Of a DNA stretch of 64,000 nucleotides, positions 53,332 to 61,831 are shown in pieces. Below the pieces are notes generated by a model. That model was not told the origin of the DNA. It did no database searches and saw nothing but the letters and a program-made list of their open reading frames with translations. Both the position numbers and the translations under genes were made by a program. This DNA is from Nitrincola sp048264025. Its GTDB lineage: Bacteria; Pseudomonadota; Gammaproteobacteria; Pseudomonadales; Balneatricaceae. The DNA lies in NCBI RefSeq assembly GCF_048264025.1, contig NZ_JBLXDN010000009.1:62001-126000 (forward strand), given 5' to 3'. The first letter of the stretch is position 1, and the number at the start of each line of letters is the position of its first letter.

Positions 53332-54662
53332 CGAAAAACCTCGGTAGCCTGAAGCGATTCCAACTCAACCGGGTACTGCGCCGTACCATGCTGTACTCGC
53401 TCCGCCACGCGGGCATTACCATCTTCAACACTGACCAGTATGCCGTCAACGCGCTTTCCAAACGTGGTATAAAAACGCACCGGATGGCCGATGTAGTTTT
53501 CCAGTTCTTGCGGATCAGTTCGGCGATATTGCTGCGGCTCAGTCAATCGCGCCTCAGGTATAGCCGGCGGCGATGACACACCTGGCATATTACGCGGCAA
53601 ATTTGCCAATTCAGAGGACTCTGGCATCTTCACTAGTGGCTGATGCTGAATTACTGGCTCCTGCAACAACACCAACAGTGACTGCATTTGCTCTGAATCC
53701 AGTGCCAGTGGCTGGTCATTCACACTGACTGACAGTGTGCTTGCCAATACTTCACCCAGATACTCCGGTGAGTCAAGCGAACGCAGATCCACACCATCCA
53801 GATTCAGACTCATAACCATTCGGGCACCTGGCTCACCCGTCTGTCGGTAAGCCGACATCAAGGAAGCAGTCAGCTCCGGAGCCTGATCATTCAACCAGTC
53901 CTGAATCAATCCCAAATGTTGATCACGGTATTCAGCAATACTCAACCCTGACTGCATGGCACAGAACTGGTTTTTACGCTGGTTGTAGCCTTTATCCTGA
54001 TAACTGACAACCATACGTTTGAGCTGCGGGCCCTGCTGCAACAAAACCTGAGGAGAAGCCATACCAGCCTGAAGGCTCACATCAACAGCCACTTCACCCC
54101 AACCGTACATGTGCCCAAGCAACTCCAGATCCAGCCTGTTTTGGGCGGCTTTACGCAGGTTGGCATGAAAGTCAAAGCGGCCCTGACGCATTCCCATCAT
54201 ACGCATTGCGGACATATCAAAGTAACGCACTGTTCCACATCCTAGCGCTTCAGGTTGAACCCCCTCTTCGGCCTGCTGAGCTAATTGCGTCAACATAACG
54301 AATAAGGGCATATTAAAATCTACATGCAAGCCTTCTATAGCCAAAGCTAATTCATCCGGCCAGTCACCGGTAGCCACACGCGATTCGAAGCGTAAAAAAA
54401 ATAGCGGATCTGAAGTCAGGCGAATGTTGTCGACAATAAATCCAGTGGGCTGCCCCATAGGTGTAAAGGTAACGGTACTCAGCTGAATATCGCCCAGAGG
54501 ATTGACATACAGTGCGCCATAATCAGCCTCAATCAATGGACGCATTTGCTGCAACTGCGCATCGATGGCCGATTTCACCTGATAGTAATACAAGCCGTAA
54601 GCAATGAGCAGCAACAACAACAGCAGCAACACTACCTTTGAAAACAGTTTAACAATCCACAT
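53328..54662 (-). CDS. Membrane-anchored protein of unknown function upstream of xerD
   Basis: A 444-residue protein that I do not recognise. One N-terminal membrane helix (about residues 6-25; VVLLLLLLLLIAYGLYYY) precedes a large, presumably periplasmic part that looks beta-rich (LYVNPLGDIQLSTVTFTPMG) and has a C-terminal piece of about 55 residues (YIGHPVRFYTTFGKRVDGI then RVAERVQHGTAQYPVEL) resembling a small barrel. The start is the ATG at 54662 (MWIVKLF). It follows rplS after a terminator and overlaps xerD, so it is the first gene of a unit with xerD and dsbC. DUF945-like resemblance is weak. Confidence 0.6.
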   Translation of the reverse strand: MWIVKLFSKVVLLLLLLLLIAYGLYYYQVKSAIDAQLQQMRPLIEADYGALYVNPLGDIQLSTVTFTPMGQPTGFIVDNIRLTSDPLFFLRFESRVATGDWPDELALAIEGLHVDFNMPLFVMLTQLAQQAEEGVQPEALGCGTVRYFDMSAMRMMGMRQGRFDFHANLRKAAQNRLDLELLGHMYGWGEVAVDVSLQAGMASPQVLLQQGPQLKRMVVSYQDKGYNQRKNQFCAMQSGLSIAEYRDQHLGLIQDWLNDQAPELTASLMSAYRQTGEPGARMVMSLNLDGVDLRSLDSPEYLGEVLASTLSVSVNDQPLALDSEQMQSLLVLLQEPVIQHQPLVKMPESSELANLPRNMPGVSSPPAIPEARLTEPQQYRRTDPQELENYIGHPVRFYTTFGKRVDGILVSVEDGNARVAERVQHGTAQYPVELESLQATEVFR

Positions 54663-54737
54663 CCGTCTTTTCTCAGCTAAATGTTTCCCGATATTGCATT
54701 CTATGCACAATTTAGCCTTTACGCGAATGCCCAGACG

Positions 54738-54767
54738 AAAAAAAACGGCCCGCAGGCCGTTTTTTTG
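54738..54767 (-). terminator. Terminator of the rpsP-rimM-trmD-rplS operon
   Basis: The hairpin acggcc-tgcg-ggccgt (54745-54760) with T-runs on both sides lies 18 bases past the rplS stop. It is a strong intrinsic terminator on the minus strand and would work in both directions. Confidence 0.9.
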
Positions 54768-54778
54768 ATGTGGGGCAA

Positions 54779-55135
54779 TTAACCCAGCTTTTCTTTAATA
54801 CGTGCAGACTTACCGCTACGCTCACGCAGGTAGTAAAGTTTAGCCTGACGTACATCACCACGACGCTTGACGCTAATACTGTCAATGATCGTGCTGTAAG
54901 TCTGGAAAGTACGTTCAACACCCACACCGTGGGAAATTTTACGTACTGTGAAGGCTGAGTTCAGTCCGCGGTTACGCTTACCGATCACTACACCTTCAAA
55001 AGACTGCAGACGGCTACGTTCGCCCTCAACAACCTTAACCTGGACTATAACGGTATCACCGGGTGCAAATGCAGGCACCTCTTTATTCATCTGTTCAGCT
55101 TCAATCTGCTGAATAATACTACTTTTGCTGCTCAT
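54779..55135 (-). CDS. rplS: 50S ribosomal protein L19
   Basis: A ribosomal protein at the 30S-50S interface. The start at 55135 (MSSKSSIIQQIEAEQM) follows aggagcg; the frame extends nine codons further up without support. The family core FAPGDTVIVQVKVVEGERSRLQ and GVGVERTFQTYST are intact. The length is 118 residues (E. coli 115). It ends the conserved rpsP-rimM-trmD-rplS operon. Confidence 0.97.
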   Translation of the reverse strand: MSSKSSIIQQIEAEQMNKEVPAFAPGDTVIVQVKVVEGERSRLQSFEGVVIGKRNRGLNSAFTVRKISHGVGVERTFQTYSTIIDSISVKRRGDVRQAKLYYLRERSGKSARIKEKLG

Positions 55136-55164
55136 CGCTCGCTCCTGTATTTTCGACCGCACGC

Positions 55165-55905
55165 CTATTCGGCTTCGCGGATATATTCGCTTAACAGCGC
55201 CTGCTGTTCCGGGCTGAGTTCAATCTTGTTCAACAGATCCGGCCGTCTTTGCCAGGTTCGTCCCAACTGCTGCTTCAAACGCCAGCGTTTGATATCAGCG
55301 TGGTTACCGCCCAACAGTACCGGTGGTACCTGCTTATCATCGAGTGTTTCAGGTCGGGTATAGTGCGGGCAATCCAGCAAGCCTGCAGCAAAGGAATCCT
55401 CGGCTGCCGAATCTTCATGCCCCAATACACCGGGTAACATTCGCGAAACTGCATCCACCATAACCATGGCAGGCAGCTCACCTCCACTGAGTACAAAATC
55501 ACCCAACGACCATTCTTCGTCAATATCAGCGTCTATCAAGCGCTCATCTATGCCCTCGTAGCGCCCAGCCACCAAAATCAGGCTGTCTGCGGCTGCAAGC
55601 TCTGACACACCTGCCTGATCCAACCGGCGCCCCTGGGGTGACAAGTAAATCACCCTGGGTTGCCCCGGTGCTTTCAGTTTGGCGGCCTGTATGGCATCTC
55701 GCAGAGGCTGCACTTTCATCAACATACCGGGACCGCCGCCATAAGGCCGGTCATCCACGGTACGGTGCTTGTCCAGCGTAAAATCCCTGGGATTCCAACA
55801 CTCGACCTGAAGCAAACCACTGCGAACTGCGCGTCCAGTGATGCCATAGCCAGTAATGGCATCGAACATCTCCGGAAACAAACTGACAATTCCGAACCAC
55901 ATCAA
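55165..55905 (-). CDS. trmD: tRNA (guanine-37-N1)-methyltransferase TrmD
   Basis: A SPOUT-class enzyme that methylates G37 of tRNAs with G36 and prevents +1 frameshifting. It starts MMWFGIVSLFPEMF and has the SAM-knot segment LSPQGRRLDQAGV, GRYEGIDERLI and LSGGELPAMVMVDAVSRMLPG. The length is 246 residues (E. coli 255). It directly abuts rimM. Confidence 0.97.
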   Translation of the reverse strand: MMWFGIVSLFPEMFDAITGYGITGRAVRSGLLQVECWNPRDFTLDKHRTVDDRPYGGGPGMLMKVQPLRDAIQAAKLKAPGQPRVIYLSPQGRRLDQAGVSELAAADSLILVAGRYEGIDERLIDADIDEEWSLGDFVLSGGELPAMVMVDAVSRMLPGVLGHEDSAAEDSFAAGLLDCPHYTRPETLDDKQVPPVLLGGNHADIKRWRLKQQLGRTWQRRPDLLNKIELSPEQQALLSEYIREAE

Positions 55906-56439
55906 TTAGAACTCCGGGTCCCAATCGACCCGCATCGTTCCTTTTTCAAGATCTATCTCTTTAACCACCTGTTCCGGCAAATAAGGGATAAGCCGTTCAA
56001 CCTTGTCGCGACTATTCGCAGTCGCTTTGACGACGAACACATCATTCGAACCGGTTTCGATCAGGTGGTCGACCCGTCCCAGCAACTCGCCGGATTCGGT
56101 ATAAACCAAAAGATTTTCAAGCTGACTCCAGTAGTACTCTCCTGTTTCCAGCTCAGGTAACTGATGCTGTGAGACATAAATCTCCGCATTGCTCCAGTCT
56201 CTGACCTGTTCAGGGGTATCAATACCCGCCAACTTGGCAATCAAGCCTTTACCGTGACGCTTACTGGATTCCAGTTTGATCTGAAACCACTGTTCGCCAC
56301 GCTTTACCTGCCAGGGGGAATAACAAAATACATTATCTATCGGATCAGTATAGGAGTGGATTTTGATCCAGCCCTTAACACCGTAGGGTGCAGTCAACTT
56401 ACCGATAACGGTGAGTTTCTCTGCTTGCATTTGCTCCAT
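55906..56439 (-). CDS. rimM: 16S rRNA processing protein RimM
   Basis: A ribosome maturation factor for the 30S head that binds S19. An N-terminal RimM domain (VIGKLTAPYGVKGWIKIHSYTD) is followed by a PRC-barrel domain (GELLGRVDHLIETGSNDVFVV). I place the start at the ATG at 56439; a TTG 18 bases upstream and an ATG 9 bases downstream are alternatives, and none has a strong ribosome site, so coupling with rpsP is likely. About 177 residues, near E. coli RimM (182). Confidence 0.94.
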   Translation of the reverse strand: MEQMQAEKLTVIGKLTAPYGVKGWIKIHSYTDPIDNVFCYSPWQVKRGEQWFQIKLESSKRHGKGLIAKLAGIDTPEQVRDWSNAEIYVSQHQLPELETGEYYWSQLENLLVYTESGELLGRVDHLIETGSNDVFVVKATANSRDKVERLIPYLPEQVVKEIDLEKGTMRVDWDPEF

Positions 56440-56459
56440 ACCTGTCAGGTCCGCCAAAC

Positions 56460-56711
56460 TTACTGTGCGGCTTTACGTGCGTCTTTAACCAGATTAGCAA
56501 CGCGCTCAGAGGTCTGAGCACCTTTGCTGATCCAGTAATCAACACGTTCCAGGTTAATGCGCAGACGCTCTTCCTGACCCCGGGCTACAGGGTTAAAAAA
56601 GCCCACCCGCTCAATAAAGCGGCTGTCACGCGCAAAGCGTGAATCGGCAACGGTGATATGATAGAACGGACGCTTTTTGGCGCCGCCACGAGACAAACGA
56701 ATAGTGACCAT
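56460..56711 (-). CDS. rpsP: 30S ribosomal protein S16
   Basis: A small-subunit ribosomal protein. The start at 56711 (MVTIRLSRGGAKKRPFYHI) follows aaagggg, giving 83 residues (E. coli 82). It is the first gene of the operon; its leader (56712-56869) holds alternative hairpins described separately. Family identity is unambiguous. Confidence 0.97.
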   Translation of the reverse strand: MVTIRLSRGGAKKRPFYHITVADSRFARDSRFIERVGFFNPVARGQEERLRINLERVDYWISKGAQTSERVANLVKDARKAAQ

Positions 56712-56735
56712 GCGCTGGACCCCTTTATTTCGCAA

Positions 56736-56777
56736 GGATGGGTTTTAGGATCGCCCATCGTTAATAATCCCCATCCC
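56736..56777 (-). promoter_or_regulatory. rpsP leader with two mutually exclusive hairpins
   Basis: In the rpsP leader, the minus-strand segment cccatcc (complement of 56736-56742) can pair either with gatggg (complement of 56754-56759) or with ggatggg (complement of 56770-56776). Only one pairing can form at a time. It sits 25-66 bases before the start codon and could be an attenuator or autoregulatory switch; this is inference from pairing alone. Confidence 0.35.
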
Positions 56778-56869
56778 TTCGCTATGTTAGCCGGCAAGAC
56801 GGGGGCCAATCTAAAAAACAAGGCGCGAATTGTACGTCAAACAACCAATAAATAAAAGCTATTCATGCC

Positions 56870-58252
56870 TCAGAAGCGCGGAAAGCCGCCACCACCGCCC
56901 ATTCCCGGTGGCATCATGCCTTTCATGCCACGCGCTAACTTGGTCATACCTGACTTGCTGCCAAATTTCTTCATCATTTTTGCCATCTGCTTATGCTGCT
57001 TGAGCAGACGGTTTACATCCTGAATCTGGGTACCGGAACCCACCGCAATACGACGCTTACGTGAGCCGGAGATGATATCCGGATTGCGTCGTTCTTTAGG
57101 AGTCATGGAGTTGATAATCACTTCAAACTGCTGCATGCCTTTTTCAGCCTGCGCCGCTTGAGCCGCTTGCGCCATTTGCCCCATACCGGGCAATTTTTCC
57201 AGCATGCCCATCATGCCGCCCATGTTGCTCATCTGCTGGATCTGTTCACGGAAGTCTTCCAGATCAAAGCCTTTGCCTTTGGTCATCTTCTTGGCTAGCT
57301 TTTCAGCCTTGGCCTTGTCGATCTTCTGCTCGGCCTCTTCGATCAGGCTGAGCACATCCCCCATACCGAGGATACGCGAGGCAATACGATCAGGATGGAA
57401 AGGCTCCAGTGCGTCGGTTTTTTCACCCACACCGATGAATTTGATTGGCTTACCGGTAATATGACGTACCGACAAAGCCGCACCACCACGTGCATCACCA
57501 TCCGTTTTGGTCAGGATCACACCGGTCAATGGCAGCACTTCATTAAAAGCTCGTGCAGTATTGGCAGCATCCTGACCGGTCATGGCATCAACCACAAACA
57601 GGGTTTCAACCGGTTTAACCGCGGCATGCAGATCACGAATCTCAGCCATCATCGCCTCATCAATGGCAAGACGACCGGCGGTATCCACCAGCAGCACATC
57701 GTGGTGTTGCAGGCGGGCATGACGAATGGCGCTATTGACGATATCTACTGGCTTCTGACTGCTATCCGAGGGAAAAAACTCCACGCCCACTTCAGTTGCC
57801 AGGGTTTCCAGCTGACGAATAGCAGCGGGTCGATAAATATCGGCTGACACCACCAGTACTTTTTTCTTTTTGCGCTCTTTCAGAAAACGAGCCAGCTTGG
57901 CCACAGAGGTGGTTTTACCCGCGCCCTGCAAACCCGCCATCATAACGACCGCGGGTGGCGTGATGCTCAGATCGAGCTCAGCATTAGCCTCACCCATCAC
58001 TTTGATCAGTTCTTCGTTGACTATTTTAACGAAGACCTGGCCAGGACTCAGGCTTTTACTGACTTCCTGCCCGACCGCGCGCTCTTTAACGCTGTTAATG
58101 AACTCTTTAACAACCGGTAAAGCCACATCCGCTTCAAGCAGCGCCATGCGCACTTCGCGCAGGGTGCTTTTAATATTCTCTTCCGTCAGGCGCGCCTGAC
58201 CGGTGACGCTGCGTAACGTCTGCGTTAATCGTTGTGTAAGATTATCAAACAT
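56870..58252 (-). CDS. ffh: Signal recognition particle protein Ffh
   Basis: The GTPase of the signal recognition particle, which targets nascent membrane proteins to FtsY. The N domain is followed by the G domain with P-loop GLQGAGKT (107-114), DTAGRLAIDE and TKTDGDARGG, then a methionine-rich M domain ending in MMPPGMGGGGG. It has 460 residues (E. coli 453). It is transcribed toward the rpsP operon and is divergent from ypjD, a conserved arrangement. Confidence 0.97.
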   Translation of the reverse strand: MFDNLTQRLTQTLRSVTGQARLTEENIKSTLREVRMALLEADVALPVVKEFINSVKERAVGQEVSKSLSPGQVFVKIVNEELIKVMGEANAELDLSITPPAVVMMAGLQGAGKTTSVAKLARFLKERKKKKVLVVSADIYRPAAIRQLETLATEVGVEFFPSDSSQKPVDIVNSAIRHARLQHHDVLLVDTAGRLAIDEAMMAEIRDLHAAVKPVETLFVVDAMTGQDAANTARAFNEVLPLTGVILTKTDGDARGGAALSVRHITGKPIKFIGVGEKTDALEPFHPDRIASRILGMGDVLSLIEEAEQKIDKAKAEKLAKKMTKGKGFDLEDFREQIQQMSNMGGMMGMLEKLPGMGQMAQAAQAAQAEKGMQQFEVIINSMTPKERRNPDIISGSRKRRIAVGSGTQIQDVNRLLKQHKQMAKMMKKFGSKSGMTKLARGMKGMMPPGMGGGGGFPRF

Positions 58253-58429
58253 GCTTTGCCTCTGATCGGATCATCTGTGGCCAGCTGAGGACGTGTCTTC
58301 AGCAACTCGGTGTAACCACTGAACAAACTTTGCTCGACATTATACAGATCCCTGCACTCGCACTGCACCCTATATTTCTTATTTACACAGTTTATGCCAA
58401 ACTTATGCGCCTGAAAGGAGATTCATTGG

Positions 58430-59218
58430 ATGCTGATTTTCATCTCATTATTTGCAGTTATATGCTACGCCATCGCATCCTGGCTGCAATGGCAGCGCGC
58501 CACGGGTAGGCGGCTTGATGTTCGCCCCGCTGTACTTATTTCGGGGGTTCTGGGCTTTGTGGCCCACGGGGTTTCGGTGTACCACACGCTTCACCATGAG
58601 GCGGGTATAGATCTTGGCCTGTTCAGCATGGGCTCACTGATCAGTTGGCTGGTCGCCGCACTAGTGATCGGCAGCAGTTTACGCCAACGCATTGACAACC
58701 TGTTTATCGGGGTCTTCCCGATGGCGGCGCTTGCCGTACTGTTAGCGGCCATCATGCCGGTCTCGGATACACTGAAGCCCTATGGTAGCGGTTTATTCCT
58801 GCACATTCTGTTATCAGTGCTGGCCTACAGTATTTTCACCCTGTCCGCGCTGCAGGCCATCCTGCTCTGGCGCCAGCAACTGGCATTGAAGCAGCATCAT
58901 ACACGTGGTCTGGTCGCCAGTTTACCGCCCCTGCAGATCATGGAAAAACTGCTGTTTGAGATGCTTTGGGTCGGTTTTATTCTGTTGAGCATTTCATTGC
59001 TCAGTGGCTGGTTGTTTGTTGAGAATCTGTTTGCACAACATCTGGTTCATAAAACCCTGCTATCCATCGCCGCCTGGTTAATTTATGCCACGCTGCTAGC
59101 GGGCCGCAAACTCCTGGGTTGGCGCGGCATCACCGCCATCCGCTGGACTATCGGTGGCTTTTTATTGTTGATGCTGGGCTACTTTGGCTCAAAGCTGGTC
59201 ATGGAGTTCATCCTCTAG
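58430..59218 (+). CDS. ypjD: YpjD/CcsA-type cytochrome c assembly-like membrane protein
   Basis: A 262-residue inner-membrane protein with eight helices, of the CcsA/YpjD family (cytochrome c assembly protein domain). HTLHHEAGIDLG and HILLSVLAYSIFTLSALQAILL are family segments; the tryptophan-rich WWD motif of true CcmF/CcsA haem handlers is not present, in line with YpjD. aaggag lies nine bases upstream of the ATG. It is divergent from ffh, as in most gammaproteobacteria. Biochemical role unproven. Confidence 0.9.
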   Translation: MLIFISLFAVICYAIASWLQWQRATGRRLDVRPAVLISGVLGFVAHGVSVYHTLHHEAGIDLGLFSMGSLISWLVAALVIGSSLRQRIDNLFIGVFPMAALAVLLAAIMPVSDTLKPYGSGLFLHILLSVLAYSIFTLSALQAILLWRQQLALKQHHTRGLVASLPPLQIMEKLLFEMLWVGFILLSISLLSGWLFVENLFAQHLVHKTLLSIAAWLIYATLLAGRKLLGWRGITAIRWTIGGFLLLMLGYFGSKLVMEFIL

Positions 59219-59292
59219 ATTTTTATAGCTATTGACACAGCCGGGTTCTGCTCTGAAAATGGCTATCCCTATTTATAACACAGGTTTTTATT

Positions 59293-60564
59293 TTGGAAGA
59301 CGCGTCGATAAGCTCTCTGCTGATTCTGCTTGGCTTTCTGATTATTTTATCAGCTTTCTTTTCCAGCTCAGAAACCTCAATGATGTCGTTGAACCGTTAC
59401 CGGTTACGCCATCTAGTAAAAAAACACCATCGCGGTGCTATCAGAGCCAGTCAACTACTGGAACGCCCTGATCGCCTGATAGGCCTTATCCTGATCGGTA
59501 ATAATTTTGTTAACATTCTCGCGTCAGCGATTGCCACGATTATTGCGGTCAAGCTCTGGGGAGATGCCGGTATTGCTATTGCTACCGGTGTGTTAACACT
59601 AGTGATTCTGATTTTTGCTGAGGTGACGCCAAAAACCCTGGCCGCCTTACACCCCGAGCGTATTGCTTTTCCGGCCAGCTTCATACTTCATCCGCTGTTG
59701 AAACTATTTTATCCGCTGGTCTGGCTGGTGGGTGCCATCACCAATAATCTGCTACGTGCCTTTGGCGTTAAACCCAATCAGCATGGTAACGATCATTTGA
59801 GTACGGAAGAGCTGCGCACCCTGGTACATGAAGCCGGGGCCCTGCTCCCCAAACGTAACCAGTCAATGCTACTCGGTGTGCTGGAGCTGGATGATGTCAC
59901 CGTTAACGACATCATGATCCCCCGCAATGAAGTGGAAGGCATAGATATGGACCAGACGCTTGAACAGATTCTGGAGCAGCTTTCCAACACCCTGCATACC
60001 CGCTTGCCGATTTATCATGGCGATATCAATAAGGTTATTGGCCTGTTGCATATGCGCAAACTGGCTCAACTGATTCAACGCGGTGAAGTTACCAAAGAGG
60101 CTATTTTACAAGTAGCCAGTGATCCCTATTTTGTGCCGGAAAGTACGCCGCTGCAGACTCAGCTACTCAATTTCCAACAGCAGAGTCGACGTATCGGTAT
60201 CGTTGTCGATGAATATGGTGATGTCGAAGGGATCGTCACGCTGGAAGATATACTCGAAGAGATCGTGGGTGAGCTGTCTGAAGAGAACAATGATCTGGTC
60301 GAAGATATTCATCCACAGGATGATGGCAGTTATTTCATCGATGGCGGCGCCTATGTCCGTGACATCAACCGGGCGCTCCACTGGCAACTGCCAACCGATG
60401 GCCCAAAAACACTCAACGGCCTGATTACCGAAACCCTGGAATCACTGCCGGATGCTAACATCTGCCTGGTCATCGGCGAATACCGCGTAGAAACCCTGCA
60501 GATACAAGACAAGTTTATCCAGACAGTGCGACTTATCCCTATCCGTAAGGATAAGCTGCGCTGA
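59293..60564 (+). CDS. yfjD: HlyC/CorC (CNNM) family protein, YfjD-like
   Basis: A 423-residue membrane protein with an N-terminal DUF21/CNNM transmembrane domain (about 5-190; SSSETSMMSLNRYRL, then IFAEVTPKTLAALHPE), a CBS pair (about 205-335; NDIMIPRNEVEGID, GIVVDEYGDVEGIVTLED) and a C-terminal CorC_HlyC domain. Relatives are linked to Mg2+/Co2+ efflux or resistance. The start is TTG at 59293 with only a weak upstream site; the next ATG lies inside the conserved domain. It follows ypjD, as in E. coli (ypjD-yfjD). Confidence 0.93.
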   Translation: MEDASISSLLILLGFLIILSAFFSSSETSMMSLNRYRLRHLVKKHHRGAIRASQLLERPDRLIGLILIGNNFVNILASAIATIIAVKLWGDAGIAIATGVLTLVILIFAEVTPKTLAALHPERIAFPASFILHPLLKLFYPLVWLVGAITNNLLRAFGVKPNQHGNDHLSTEELRTLVHEAGALLPKRNQSMLLGVLELDDVTVNDIMIPRNEVEGIDMDQTLEQILEQLSNTLHTRLPIYHGDINKVIGLLHMRKLAQLIQRGEVTKEAILQVASDPYFVPESTPLQTQLLNFQQQSRRIGIVVDEYGDVEGIVTLEDILEEIVGELSEENNDLVEDIHPQDDGSYFIDGGAYVRDINRALHWQLPTDGPKTLNGLITETLESLPDANICLVIGEYRVETLQIQDKFIQTVRLIPIRKDKLR

Positions 60565-61158
60565 TCAGCATAATCCCCGCTCCGGTCGGGTTGGCATAGT
60601 TAACGGCATGTCAAACCCGATCGTCAGCAACTCACAGATAATATAAGCCGTCAGCCCCCAAATAAGCTCGCCTTCATAATGCCAGGAAGGTACATCCCAG
60701 ACCTGATCTCCCACGACGATTTGATCCAGTTGCGGTGGACCCTGCTCAAGGAAAAAACGTACCGGCACTTTAAAAATACGTGCGATTTCTCCTGGATTCG
60801 CTTGCAAGGGTAAATGCTCCGGTATCACACCCACCCAAGGGGTGACCTGCAGATGATGTTTGGAAACCACCTGTCCCAATGGGCCGTATAACTCCACATC
60901 CTTTGCGCTGAGTCCAATCTCTTCATTGGCTTCACGCAGCGCCGTATAGGATAGAGAGGCATCGGATTCATCGCGCTTACCCCCAGGAAAACAGACTTCG
61001 CCCTTGTGTGTATTGAGATGAGATGCCCGGACTGTCAGAATCAGCTCTGGATGGTTTTCAGACCGGGTCACAGGTATCAGCACAGCCGCTTCCCGCCCTT
61101 TACGACGCAATCGCCAGGGTTGATGGGCATTGATACGCTGAATGGCCTGAGTAAGCAT
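60565..61158 (-). CDS. CoA pyrophosphatase-like Nudix hydrolase (NudL type)
   Basis: A 197-residue Nudix protein. The box reads FPGGKRDESDASLSYTALRE followed by ANEEIGL, with the NudL-type LLTVRASHLNTHKGEVCFPGG just before, which points to CoA or acyl-CoA pyrophosphatase activity. aaggag precedes the ATG. It converges with the CorC-type gene, adjoining it with no spacer, and is divergent from another Nudix gene. Confidence 0.88.
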   Translation of the reverse strand: MLTQAIQRINAHQPWRLRRKGREAAVLIPVTRSENHPELILTVRASHLNTHKGEVCFPGGKRDESDASLSYTALREANEEIGLSAKDVELYGPLGQVVSKHHLQVTPWVGVIPEHLPLQANPGEIARIFKVPVRFFLEQGPPQLDQIVVGDQVWDVPSWHYEGELIWGLTAYIICELLTIGFDMPLTMPTRPERGLC

Positions 61159-61258
61159 AGTGTCTCCTTATCCCGTTGATGATAACGCTAAAAAAACGGG
61201 TCGACTAGCCTATCTGCATCTGACTACAATGACGGGGAAGCAACAAGGAACCAGCCCA

Positions 61259-61831
61259 ATGAAATACTGTTCGAATTGTGGTGCGGCGGTTGAGCAAAAA
61301 ATACCCGCGGGTGACAACCGTCACCGCTATGTATGTAACTGCTGCCATACCATCCATTACGAAAACCCCTGTATTATTGCAGGCTGTCTGCCGGTCTACC
61401 AGGACCAGGTATTATTGTGCAAACGCGCGATTGAGCCGCGCTATGGCCTCTGGACGCTGCCGGCCGGATTTATGGAAAATGGTGAATCCACCGAACAGGC
61501 GGCCTTACGTGAGACACTGGAAGAAGCCAATGCTCAGGTAATCATTCGCAGCCTCTACACCATGACATCCATTTTGCATGTTGATCAGGTGCAGATGATC
61601 TATCTGGCAGACATGCCGGAGCCTAGTTTCAGCATTAGTGATGAATCACTTGAGGTGGAGCTGTTCCGTGAAGACGAGATCCCCTGGGATGCGCTGGCCT
61701 TTCCGACGATCACCAACGCATTGAAGTTTTATTTCAGTGACCGTAAAACCGGCCACTTCCCGCTGCGCCATCTGGCGATGAGCCGCAGCGACGAAGGCGA
61801 GCTATGTTGTGAGCTGGGCACCCATCAGTGA
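61259..61831 (+). CDS. Nudix hydrolase with N-terminal zinc ribbon
   Basis: A 190-residue protein. A zinc ribbon (MKYCSNCGAAVE ... VCNCCHTIHYENP) is followed by a Nudix box GFMENGESTEQAALRETLEE then ANA, in which the last glycine position of the box is replaced by alanine. The LCKRAIEPRYGLWTLPAGF segment resembles the NudC/YjaD group but the protein is shorter, lacking the NudC N-terminal domain. The start is at 61259 with aaggaa upstream; the frame is open 33 codons earlier. It overlaps the V-ATPase A gene by seven bases, convergently. Substrate uncertain. Confidence 0.85.
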   Translation: MKYCSNCGAAVEQKIPAGDNRHRYVCNCCHTIHYENPCIIAGCLPVYQDQVLLCKRAIEPRYGLWTLPAGFMENGESTEQAALRETLEEANAQVIIRSLYTMTSILHVDQVQMIYLADMPEPSFSISDESLEVELFREDEIPWDALAFPTITNALKFYFSDRKTGHFPLRHLAMSRSDEGELCCELGTHQ

